Positions 7,037 through 14,584 of a stretch of 37,104 bases of DNA are shown one piece after another. Position 1 is the stretch's first letter. Each line of letters begins with the position of its first letter. The stretch comes from Roseiflexus sp. (GTDB taxonomy: Bacteria > Chloroflexota > Chloroflexia > Chloroflexales > Roseiflexaceae), in contig JANXAL010000139.1 of the NCBI GenBank assembly GCA_025062325.1, positions 1 through 37,104 of the forward strand. The letters are read 5' to 3'. The notes under the pieces are model-generated. The model was not told the origin of the DNA and did not search any database. It was given only the letters and a program-made list of their open reading frames with translations. The translations under genes and the position numbers were made by a program.

Positions 7037-8422
7037 CTACGGCGTTCCTGTCGGTATTGGCGTCTCTCCGTGCGTTTGCGTCGGTCCAGACGTGGGAGTT
7101 GGTCCAGGCGTGCCTGGTGATGCTGTTGGTTGTGCCGTGCTCTCGCTCGTTGATGTCGGCATTGGTGTAACGGTTGGCAGTAGGCGCAGGGTGACAAAGA
7201 CGCGAGGAGTTGGCGCTGCCAGCGTCACCCCTTCAGGGAGCGTGAAGGTTGGTTCAAGTTCATGGGTCCCTGGTCCCAATCCGCGAACATTGACTACACC
7301 AAGCAGTTGAGCGCTGGACAACGCCTCGAGTTGTCTAGCGGCGCCTGCTACGGTGACGGAAACAACATTTGGGCTCAGCGATGCCAGCAACCCATCACTG
7401 ATGCCGACGACCTGGACCAATGCTGGCACAGTGACCTGAAACGGACGGTTGATTGGTGCAATCCGCACAGTGACGATTGCTTCGGTTGGCTCACCGAAAC
7501 GGAGTTGGGTGCCCTGCGGCGCGATAAGCGGCGCCGAGCGCGTGAACGTTTGTGTCGCACCAGTAATATCCACGTCGGCAGTTGGAACGTTCTCTGCATT
7601 ATCGAGCGGTCCCGAACTGCCGGTCAGGGTGACGAGCAATGGCGACACCTCGACCTCGGTGACCATATACCCACTGGCGGGGAAGCCGGTGATCGATGGC
7701 ACAACCGGCACGCGCTTGAGACCAACGCTGGGAATGATCGGCACGAGCACATCGGCAGTTGCTGGCTCGACGGTTACGCCTGCCACTGGTTGACCGTTGG
7801 CATCGACTGGTTCGAGCGTCCGTGGGGAGTTGTAATTAGCCGTTAGGCGGTCAATATCGACACGTGCCCGCACTGCCGCCACCCGTGCCACCCTGCTCTG
7901 CGGTCCGCGCACCGTCACCGAGGTCAGCGGTTGCTTGCGTGACGTCACCTGCGGTGCGCGCGCCTCAAAGCCAAAAGGAACGGCGCCGGTCGTCTCAACG
8001 GTCAGGGCGACTGTCTTTGTTATTTCCTGATCGAGTCGGATCACCAGATAGTTAGGTTCGACGGTAGTGCGCAGACGAAGTGATCGGGTAGTGACGACAT
8101 TGACCGGCACCGTGTGCTCACCCGGTCCACGCCCAGTAAGATCCACAAAAGGGCGCAGATCGCTGAGGCGCACGTCACGCTCGCGCAGCGTTTCTGCATC
8201 GGTCAGGACCGTAATATCGACCTCAGGGCGTTGTGAGCGCGGCAGACCTTCCTGATCGACGACTATCAACCCGGGCGCCAGGCCTTCGATATCCACCGGT
8301 ACATTATCGTAAGCGGTGGAGAGTTCCGGATTCTGGGTGTACGACACAAACACCCACAGCGTAAATGCCAGGATCAATGCCAGAAGAAATCGCAGGGCTG
8401 AAGTGTTCAAAAAATCCACCAC
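7037..8422 (-). CDS. cdaR: YbbR-domain protein CdaR, regulator of diadenylate cyclase
   Basis: A 461-residue protein with one N-terminal membrane segment (residues about 9-26, LRFLLALILAFTLWVFVS) followed by an extracytoplasmic region of four YbbR-like beta repeats of roughly 80-90 residues, each with a PVxVxxxG-type edge. A low-complexity Thr/Pro/Ser tail follows from about residue 415. In Firmicutes, CdaR binds and tunes the membrane cyclase CdaA. The gene lies 9 bases after cdaA. A GTG start at 8422 has AAAGGT just upstream; a second GTG follows immediately. The Pro/Thr tail may span or anchor in the cell envelope. Confidence 0.9.
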   Translation of the reverse strand: MVDFLNTSALRFLLALILAFTLWVFVSYTQNPELSTAYDNVPVDIEGLAPGLIVVDQEGLPRSQRPEVDITVLTDAETLRERDVRLSDLRPFVDLTGRGPGEHTVPVNVVTTRSLRLRTTVEPNYLVIRLDQEITKTVALTVETTGAVPFGFEARAPQVTSRKQPLTSVTVRGPQSRVARVAAVRARVDIDRLTANYNSPRTLEPVDANGQPVAGVTVEPATADVLVPIIPSVGLKRVPVVPSITGFPASGYMVTEVEVSPLLVTLTGSSGPLDNAENVPTADVDITGATQTFTRSAPLIAPQGTQLRFGEPTEAIVTVRIAPINRPFQVTVPALVQVVGISDGLLASLSPNVVSVTVAGAARQLEALSSAQLLGVVNVRGLGPGTHELEPTFTLPEGVTLAAPTPRVFVTLRLLPTVTPMPTSTSESTAQPTASPGTPGPTPTSGPTQTHGETPIPTGTP

Positions 8423-8431
8423 AACGACCTT

Positions 8432-9280
8432 TCAGGCAGCTCGGTTCTTTGATTCTTCGTCGAGCTGCACCTTGAGCAAGCCTGCCAGCATGCTGCGCAG
8501 GCGCGCCTCGTTGAGATAACTCACCATACGTCCGTCATGTACCAGGGAAATTGCACCAGTCTCTTCGGACACCACCACAGCGATGGCGTCAGACTGCTCA
8601 GAGATGCCTTTAGCCGCGCGATGGCGGGTGCCAAGGCGCCGCGGTCCGACGATATCTTCGCTGAGCGGAAGTACGACGTTGGCGGCCAGAATGCGGTTGC
8701 CGCGCACGATGACCGCCATGTCGTGCAATGGTGCGTTCGGATAGAAAATGTTCAGTAAGAGCGGCACTGCTAGGCGCGCATCGATGATAACGCCGCGATC
8801 AGCATACTCCTGCAAACCGGTTTCGCGCTCGATCACCATCAGTGCACCAATGCCTTGCTGCGATAGTTGCTGCGCTGCCCGAGAAATGTTGATCACGGTT
8901 TCGATCAATTCTGAGCGATTGGAACGAGAGAATGGACGTCCTAGGAGATCATTGGTTCGCCCCAAGCTTTCCAGGGCGCGGCGCAGTTCGGGTTGGAACA
9001 GCACCGGGATGGCCACGATTAATGCCGGTTGAATGGCGTTTTCGAGCAACCAGCGCAGCGTCTCGAGCGGCAGGATCGAGCTGAGCGCAATTGAGATCAC
9101 TAGCATGATGCCAAAACCGCGCAACAGCTGAACGGCGCGCGTGCCTCGAATGACGCCAAGCAACCAGTAAAAAATCAGCGCAACAATCGCGATGTCGAGC
9201 AGGGCGCGCGGGTCGACGAAAGGATTGAGACGGTCGGCGAGGCGATTGATCCATTCCAAGACGCTACGAATGTCGGGCAT
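8432..9280 (-). CDS. cdaA: membrane diadenylate cyclase CdaA (DisA_N domain)
   Basis: A 282-residue CdaA. Three N-terminal hydrophobic segments (about 27-45, 52-72 and 82-95) are followed by a DAC domain with GALMVIERETGL (145-156), PNAPLHDMAVIV (181-192) and LGTRHRAAKGISE (217-229). It makes cyclic di-AMP from two ATP at the membrane. The RHR motif is intact, but the usual DGA motif reads Asp187-Met188-Ala189, confirmed in the codons at 8714-8722. ATG 9280 begins the operon cdaA-cdaR-gatC. Unlike many Firmicutes there is no glmM behind cdaR. Confidence 0.93.
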   Translation of the reverse strand: MPDIRSVLEWINRLADRLNPFVDPRALLDIAIVALIFYWLLGVIRGTRAVQLLRGFGIMLVISIALSSILPLETLRWLLENAIQPALIVAIPVLFQPELRRALESLGRTNDLLGRPFSRSNRSELIETVINISRAAQQLSQQGIGALMVIERETGLQEYADRGVIIDARLAVPLLLNIFYPNAPLHDMAVIVRGNRILAANVVLPLSEDIVGPRRLGTRHRAAKGISEQSDAIAVVVSEETGAISLVHDGRMVSYLNEARLRSMLAGLLKVQLDEESKNRAA

Positions 9281-9329
9281 ATCGTTCTATCGGCGCACGG
9301 CATACTGGGGATAGTCTATGTTCACGCAT

Positions 9330-9335
9330 ATTTTA
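9330..9335 (-). promoter_or_regulatory. candidate -10 element upstream of cdaA
   Basis: TAAAAT on the minus strand lies about 50 bases before the cdaA start. No convincing -35 is visible 16-18 bases further up. The flanks hold short dyads (GGGATAG 9308-9314 with CTATCCC 9339-9345, and ATCCCA 9341-9346 with TGGGAT 9353-9358) that overlap the element and could be operator half-sites. Weak evidence. Confidence 0.3.
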
Positions 9336-9371
9336 CCGCTATCCCAGCCATTTGGGATGACATAATGATGA

Positions 9372-9408
9372 GATAAACGTCGCAGGCGCAGTCTAGTGCG
9401 CCTGCGAC
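9372..9408 (-). terminator. hairpin, probable terminator after the TPR gene
   Basis: A perfect 12-bp inverted repeat, 9379-9390 (GTCGCAGGCGCA) and 9397-9408, has a 6-base loop. Read on the minus strand it is followed by GTTTATCT, a weak U-rich tract. It lies 30 bases after the stop of the TPR gene and before the cdaA promoter region, so termination of that transcript is the natural reading. Confidence 0.7.
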
Positions 9409-9438
9409 ACGCTCATCGCAATTGTTGTGCACCGAGTC

Positions 9439-12400
9439 TCACCGCGCTCCCTCCTGTTGTTGCTCGAGCATGCGCTTTGCTGCCGCCTGCAATGCCTCAA
9501 CGCGCTCAATCTCGACGCCTGGAATCTTTGCCAGTCGGTTGTAGATCCGAATCGCCTGCTCATACTCCTGTCGTCGCATGAGGGCGTCGCCAAGCTGAAA
9601 CAGATTATCAGTATCGTTCTGGTCCAGGCCGTAGATCTGATGCATCTCGGCAATGGCATTATCCAGATCGCGGCGCTGAAGGAGAATGCGGATGATCTGT
9701 TTCTTTTGCGCAATGGCTTCACGTGTCATGCCAGCCAGCGCATACATAAACGACAGCCATTGGCGCGCTTCGATATCGTTTGGTGCAATTTGCGCGATGC
9801 GATCATAGAGCGCACGTGCTTCTTCCTGCCTGCCGAGCGTCCAGTACACCTCCGCCGCCTGCTGAAGGTTGGCGACGGCGTCCTTGATTTGCCCTTCCTT
9901 GCGTTGGAGCTCGGCGACCCGCGTCAAAGCATCAATCCCCTTATCAAGGTAGCCGCGCCGGAGATACATTCTTGCCAAGCGATGACTGATCGGAATATTG
10001 TTGGGCGCCAGACGCAACGCGCTTTCGAGCGCCTCGATCGCGCGATCCAGCAACTGGCGTTGCTCATAGTGAGTCGCCAGTTCGTCGAGTTGCGCCAGCG
10101 CGTCATTCAGGCGGCCCTGCCGGAAGTAGATATCGGACAGCTTGGTGTAGACGGCGCGATCATAGGGCAGGAACCGTTTGGCTTCCTGGAGGGCGCGTTC
10201 AGCGCCAGCAAGATCGCCGACTGCGGCATAGGCTTCTGCCATACGCCGCACGGTTTCTCCCTGAGAGAGGGGAGATGAGAACGGATACCGGGCGCCTTCG
10301 GGCGGCGGTGATACAGGAGGGAGTTCAAGCAACCGTTGCAACTGGCTCAATGCATCGCTTGCCTGTCCCAAGGCGATATAACTATCTGCCAACGCCTGAT
10401 GAACAAGATGGGGTGTCAGGATCGGGTCGCTTTCAGCGCTCAGCAGTTCGAGCGCCTGCTCGAATTCCAGCAGCGCCGATGGGTGCTGCCCTGCCTGCTG
10501 CTGAATAATGCCCAGGATGTAGTGCAAAATCGGCAGGTCGGCAACCAGCAAGACGGCGCGATATTCGGACTGCACCTCATTCTGGCGTTCTGGATGCTGT
10601 TTGAGCTGATCGAGCAGGGTTGCCAGCGATTGCCATACAGCAATCGGTTGATCACCCATAATCGCCAGCGTCATGTTGATGTGAGCGATACGGACCGGAT
10701 TACGCTGGTCGAGTTCAAGGGCGCGTCGGAAAGCGACGAGCGCCGCCTCCGTGCGGTCGAGTTTCAGCAGCGCCTGACCATACTGGGCGTGAAGTTCCGC
10801 GTTGGCGGGCGACCACTGCAATGCGCGGCGGTATTCTTCGAGCGCTTTCGTTGTTTGTCCCATCCGAAAATAGGCGCCTGCGACGATACCCAGTTGCTGC
10901 GCCGCTTCTTCGTTGCGTCCTTCAGCGCGCAGCAGCTCTGCCAGTCGTGAACGCGCCAGGATGGTATCGGGCGATAGTTCGATCAGTCGATAGTACACAT
11001 CGATCGCGCGCTGCGGTTCGCCCCGCGCCACATAGGTGTCGATCAGCAGTTGATATTTGATCAGCGCTTCGTCTTTGCGCCCGTCACGCTCATAAATTTC
11101 TCCCAACCGCAGATGGATTGGAAGGTAATCGGGGTTGAGCCGGATGACCTCCATACAGGCGTCGTTAGCAGCCAGCATCAACCCCTGTTCAATATACTTT
11201 TCGCTTGCCAGAACATACCGTTCGCAGATCTCGTCCAGTCCGGTCGTATCAAGCGGTGTCACCGGCGCAGCAGGCGCGCGCTCGGGAGGCGGCAACGTTT
11301 CCAGAACTGCTAGCGGATCGACCGGTTCGTGAGCACGGGATGGCGTCGTATCGTGTTGTGCATCTCCTGTTTGTGGTTCAGGCGAGCGCAAGAAATCAGT
11401 AATAGGTCGGATCTTGCCCCATGTTTCGGGCATGGGGCTATCGATGGACGCTTCGGGATCAGGCGCAGACGGCGGTGAGATCAGCGTTCCGGTGCCAAGC
11501 GTGCGGAGCTTAGCGATGATGTTGCGCTCGGTCAGGTCTTTGGCTTTCTGGCGAAACTCATGGGCGCGATCACGCCCCCAGCGTTTGCCCTGAAGAAAGT
11601 TCGCCAATGTTGAGTAAAGCGTCGCGGCGCGGGCGATGTCGTTGAGTTGAATATAGACCTGCGCGGCGCTCTCATACATCTGAATCATATCATCGGCTTC
11701 GGCGCGCCCGATCGACTCCAGCGGCAGCAGACGAATGGTTTGCTCGTATTCGTGCGCCGCTTCTGCCAGTTGACCTAGCGCCTGGTACGACTGGCCAAGC
11801 ATATAGTGCGCCGAAAGGGCGTATTCCGGGTCGCCAGCAGCGCTGTGCAGCAACTCTATGGCGCGTTGATAATTGCCGCGTTCCTGGTAAAGCAACCCTA
11901 GGCTGTAAAAGACATCGCTACGGTCGGTTCCCAGTTTGAGCGCCCGTTCGTACTGCTCAATAGCGCCGTCAATATCGCCTGCCTCCTGCCGTTCGTGCGC
12001 CAGAGCGACAATGCGGTCGATGGCAATATGAGCGCCGCGCAGGCTGCCAGCGCCGATACCGGGCAACTGGGTGAAGTCGACCGCCGTTGTTGCTGTTTCG
12101 ATTGCCGACTGAACCGTATGTGCCAGAGCGTTGTGGAGTGCAGCGATCAGTTCTTTGGCTTCGCGGTTATCAGGTTCACAGCGCAACGCCGTTTCCGCCG
12201 ACTCCGTCGCCTGTTCGAGCTGCCCGCGCGCCTGGAAGCGCCGCGCCAGTTCAAGATAGTGTGCGGCAGCCTCGGTCGCGGCGCCGTGGTCGGCGAGCAA
12301 CTGTGCTAGGCGCAGTCGCTGATCGTCGGCATCAGGCTGCAGTCGCAACGCCTCACGCAGAGCGTCGATGGCGCGTGCTGCTAGTTTACGGTTCATTTGC

Positions 12401-12714
12401 AGGTCGGCCAGTTGCACGTAGGCGTCGGTGGCTGCCTTCAGATTGCCGAGGCGTTCGTGGGTGCGCGCCAGATATTCCAGAAAGAACGGATTGCTGGCAT
12501 CGATGCGGCGCAGGTCATCGAATATCTGAAGCGCCTGCGCATACTTTGCCGTGTTGAAGAGTGCAACGGCGACAGCCGAGCGTGCGTCAAGATCGTTGGG
12601 GAACTCCTGAAGAGCGCGAATCGCCTGTTTTAGCGCCTCATCCCAGTTCATAAGCCGCGCTGCCTCGCGGCTTTGCTCCATAGCACGGTCGAACAATGCG
12701 CGGTTGCCTGGCAT
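9439..12714 (-). CDS. large tetratricopeptide-repeat (TPR) protein
   Basis: A 1091-residue protein made almost wholly of TPR units, with repeated patterns such as A..LG...EA...Y..A and LYDRIAQIAPND. Two repeat arrays are separated by a less regular Pro/Ser/Thr-rich linker about one third of the way along (after LGTGTLISPPSAPDPE). No signal peptide, membrane segment or enzymatic domain is seen, so it is probably a cytoplasmic scaffold; partners are unknown. ATG 12714 (MPGNRALFDRAMEQ) has AGGGG about 7 bases upstream and is preferred to a TTG at 12792. The gene stands alone, bounded by a terminator hairpin downstream. Confidence 0.85.
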   Translation of the reverse strand: MPGNRALFDRAMEQSREAARLMNWDEALKQAIRALQEFPNDLDARSAVAVALFNTAKYAQALQIFDDLRRIDASNPFFLEYLARTHERLGNLKAATDAYVQLADLQMNRKLAARAIDALREALRLQPDADDQRLRLAQLLADHGAATEAAAHYLELARRFQARGQLEQATESAETALRCEPDNREAKELIAALHNALAHTVQSAIETATTAVDFTQLPGIGAGSLRGAHIAIDRIVALAHERQEAGDIDGAIEQYERALKLGTDRSDVFYSLGLLYQERGNYQRAIELLHSAAGDPEYALSAHYMLGQSYQALGQLAEAAHEYEQTIRLLPLESIGRAEADDMIQMYESAAQVYIQLNDIARAATLYSTLANFLQGKRWGRDRAHEFRQKAKDLTERNIIAKLRTLGTGTLISPPSAPDPEASIDSPMPETWGKIRPITDFLRSPEPQTGDAQHDTTPSRAHEPVDPLAVLETLPPPERAPAAPVTPLDTTGLDEICERYVLASEKYIEQGLMLAANDACMEVIRLNPDYLPIHLRLGEIYERDGRKDEALIKYQLLIDTYVARGEPQRAIDVYYRLIELSPDTILARSRLAELLRAEGRNEEAAQQLGIVAGAYFRMGQTTKALEEYRRALQWSPANAELHAQYGQALLKLDRTEAALVAFRRALELDQRNPVRIAHINMTLAIMGDQPIAVWQSLATLLDQLKQHPERQNEVQSEYRAVLLVADLPILHYILGIIQQQAGQHPSALLEFEQALELLSAESDPILTPHLVHQALADSYIALGQASDALSQLQRLLELPPVSPPPEGARYPFSSPLSQGETVRRMAEAYAAVGDLAGAERALQEAKRFLPYDRAVYTKLSDIYFRQGRLNDALAQLDELATHYEQRQLLDRAIEALESALRLAPNNIPISHRLARMYLRRGYLDKGIDALTRVAELQRKEGQIKDAVANLQQAAEVYWTLGRQEEARALYDRIAQIAPNDIEARQWLSFMYALAGMTREAIAQKKQIIRILLQRRDLDNAIAEMHQIYGLDQNDTDNLFQLGDALMRRQEYEQAIRIYNRLAKIPGVEIERVEALQAAAKRMLEQQQEGAR

Positions 12715-12719
12715 GGATG

Positions 12720-12803
12720 ACCCCTGATGCGGCGTAGCGTACTGCTCCGCGATGGGAGCGTCATGTCCCTGCTTGCGCGACGAGTCGTACAAGCATCAGG
12801 GGT
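12720..12803 (-). repeat. 11-bp perfect inverted repeat in the TPR gene leader
   Basis: ACCCCTGATGC at 12720-12730 is the exact reverse complement of GCATCAGGGGT at 12793-12803, 62 bases apart. On the transcript, the downstream arm contains the Shine-Dalgarno AGGGG used for ATG 12714, and the upstream arm abuts a -10-like TATCAT (12804-12809). If transcription begins above 12803, the arms could pair and hide the ribosome site. If it begins near 12797, only part of the upstream arm is in the RNA, and the pair would instead be a DNA-level operator. Confidence 0.5.
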
Positions 12804-12861
12804 ATGATAGCACAGAACGGCATTATCGGGGAGTAGCCTGCCGCTTCGAAAGGGGAAAGGT

Positions 12862-13695
12862 CTATTTCAGGCGACGCTGGACACTAGCAATCGGATAGCG
12901 TTGCGCAATCGGCAACCGACGATAGTCGGCAGCGTCGATGATGATGTGCTCCTCGCACAACGCACGGTCGGACATGCGCGAAAAGATGCGCGGGTCGATC
13001 TCTTCGGGCTTGCGATTGCTCGTGATAACAGTCGGCAGCGCAAAATTATACCGGTGGTTGATGATCTGAAACAGCTTTTCGCGCGCCCAACTGGTCGTGT
13101 TCTCTGTTCCGAGATCGTCAAGAATCAGCACATCCGCCTCACGAATATCCTCGAACCGCTGGTCGTACTCGATCTCGCTCGATGGGCCGAACGTCGAGCG
13201 CAGGTGGTCGAGCAGGTCGGGAACAATGGCGAAGAGCACGCGGTAGTGGTTCTTGAGCAACTGATTGGCGATGGCGGCCGCCAGGTGCGTTTTGCCGCAG
13301 CCGTAGTTGCCGAACAGAATCAGCCAACCGCGCGGTTGACGCGCGTATTCGAGCGCACGCAAATAGGCGCGACGCACACCGGGGACGTTTGGATTGAATG
13401 TCTCGAACGTTTTATCGAGGAATGCCGCCAGGTTGCTGAGTTCCAGCAGGCGCGCCGCCTTGCGCTGCTCCTGCTCTGCCAGTTTGCAAACGCACGGAAA
13501 GAGCTTGGCAAAATCGGGATGCCCAAACGGCACTTCTTTCTTATAGAACCCAGCGCCGCCGCAGTGCGGGCACACCTGATTACTGGAGGTCGGAGGTGTC
13601 GCTGCCGCGGCGGAAGAGGTCGCCGTATGCGCCGCTGGTATATTTCTCAACGTCGATAGGTCGGTCGGTTCGATCCTGCGCATTGTTTCGTCCAT
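12862..13695 (-). CDS. DnaC/DnaI-like helicase-loader ATPase
   Basis: A 277-residue AAA+ protein of the DnaC/IstB group. A Cys cluster (Cys42, 45, 68, 70; CPHCGGAGF and CVCK) suggests a zinc-binding N-terminal module as in DnaI. It is followed by Walker A GNYGCGKT (129-136), Walker B VLILDD (189-194) and the sensor segment TSNRKPEEID near 226. No transposase is adjacent, so a cellular loader acting on the neighbouring DnaB is more likely than IstB. ATG 13695 has GAGGTG upstream but lies 116 bases inside the dnaD-like gene. A GTG at 13575, just after that gene's stop, would remove the overlap but has no good ribosome site. Confidence 0.85.
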   Translation of the reverse strand: MDETMRRIEPTDLSTLRNIPAAHTATSSAAAATPPTSSNQVCPHCGGAGFYKKEVPFGHPDFAKLFPCVCKLAEQEQRKAARLLELSNLAAFLDKTFETFNPNVPGVRRAYLRALEYARQPRGWLILFGNYGCGKTHLAAAIANQLLKNHYRVLFAIVPDLLDHLRSTFGPSSEIEYDQRFEDIREADVLILDDLGTENTTSWAREKLFQIINHRYNFALPTVITSNRKPEEIDPRIFSRMSDRALCEEHIIIDAADYRRLPIAQRYPIASVQRRLK

Positions 13696-14299
13696 GGGTC
13701 GCCCACCTCTCGAGTATCTTCTTGACGTAGCGCCAGGAGCGAGCGTTGGCGCGCACTGCCTCTCGCATAGCTTCCTCAATCCAGTGCGCCGGGTAACGCT
13801 CCTCCGCCTCCCGCAGATCGTCAAGCAGCATCGGCGTTACCAGGCCGATATTCTGCTCATACAGGGTGATCAATGACGGACGTTCGTCCGGGAGCGACGG
13901 GTTGGGCGTAAGCGCGACGCCTGCCCGCCCAACCTGCTCGGCCCACGCACGGTTTGTGGCAGTGTTCACCACATACCAGTTCACGCTGCGCGCACCGTCG
14001 GGCAGCACGACGTGAAGGAGCGTTGTGCGCCGCACAGCGGCGTCGAGACCTTCAGCGAGCAATTCTTCGGGCGGGCGCAGCCGTGTGATGGCGCGCAACC
14101 CGCGGCGCAGCGTCCGATCCGCTGCTAGCTCGTCCCAACTGATCCGTCGCGGCGCAGGTCCACGCTGTCGGCTCAGGCGATAGAACACGTGCAGCGTGAC
14201 CTTCAGTTCGCTGGGAAGCGTGATCTGAGGCAGCACCTCAGTAAAGAACTCTATCGGCAGCCCTACCAGTGCGTCCGTTGTGAAGCCGGTGAATGCCAT
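13580..14299 (-). CDS. DnaD-domain replication protein
   Basis: A 239-residue protein. The C-terminal half shows the DnaD/DnaB_2 signature: YEQNIGLVTPMLLDDL (147-162) and ARSWRYVKKILERW (186-199), the aromatic-rich helix typical of the family. The N-terminal region (LPSELKVTLHVFYRL, 28-42) fits a winged-helix part. In Bacillus, DnaD acts with DnaB and DnaI to load the replicative helicase at origins; here the helicase gene is upstream and a DnaI-like gene overlaps its 3' end. Its acidic/basic tail of about 40 residues is read in another frame within the loader gene. Confidence 0.8.
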   Translation of the reverse strand: MAFTGFTTDALVGLPIEFFTEVLPQITLPSELKVTLHVFYRLSRQRGPAPRRISWDELAADRTLRRGLRAITRLRPPEELLAEGLDAAVRRTTLLHVVLPDGARSVNWYVVNTATNRAWAEQVGRAGVALTPNPSLPDERPSLITLYEQNIGLVTPMLLDDLREAEERYPAHWIEEAMREAVRANARSWRYVKKILERWATHGRNNAQDRTDRPIDVEKYTSGAYGDLFRRGSDTSDLQ

Positions 14300-14346
14300 C
14301 CGCTGCTATGCTCCTGTGTTAGAGAGAACGTGTCAGACCGGAGTGT

Positions 14347-14371
14347 AACATGCATGTTCTACGCTATTATA
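14347..14371 (-). promoter_or_regulatory. promoter -10 and 12-bp palindrome ahead of the dnaD-like gene
   Basis: A consensus TATAAT on the minus strand (14366-14371) lies about 67 bases before ATG 14299. The predicted start site, near 14359, touches a perfect 12-bp palindrome AACATGCATGTT (14347-14358), a good position for a repressor operator. No clear -35 was found. The palindrome is seen directly; the operator role is inference. Confidence 0.5.
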
Positions 14372-14378
14372 CACGACG

Positions 14379-14419
14379 ACGCTGGCGTTTCTGCCTCATG
14401 AGCGTCCCATCGCCAGCGT
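14379..14419. repeat. inverted repeat in the dnaB-dnaD gap
   Basis: ACGCTGGCG (14379-14387) pairs with CGCCAGCGT (14411-14419), a perfect 9-bp dyad with a 23-base loop. It lies upstream of the dnaD-like gene's promoter. Four T residues follow it on the plus strand but none on the minus strand, where the dnaB transcript arrives, so it is not a clear terminator for dnaB. Confidence 0.45.
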
Positions 14420-14430
14420 TTTACCGCATT

Positions 14431-14445
14431 TCGTAGAAGGTCAGA
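14431..14445 (+). repeat. 15-bp direct repeat, copy 1 (downstream of dnaB)
   Basis: TCGTAGAAGGTCAGA occurs here and again, identically and in the same orientation, at 16117-16131. The two copies flank the dnaB gene. The rest of the 14300-14584 gap holds the dnaD-side promoter, a dyad, and otherwise nothing recognised. Confidence 0.6.
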
Positions 14446-14584
14446 TGCGGAGGCACAAGACCGCGTAGTCAATACCTGCTTGCGTGTGCATTTTCGCGCT
14501 TTGCACCGACCTTCCGAGAAACGTGCTGATTCACGAATCTTTGCGTAGTTATGCTTGTTTGTGAGTTTGCGCGAAACGCACTCA

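Noticed and set aside
9427..10950. Long plus-strand frames opposite the TPR gene (283 and 204 codons)
   Set aside because: They mirror the repeat-coding strand; repeated TPR codons produce long open antisense frames.
12862..13695. IstB transposition helper
   Set aside because: No istA-like transposase or terminal repeats are near, and the dnaB and DnaD-domain neighbours favour a helicase loader.
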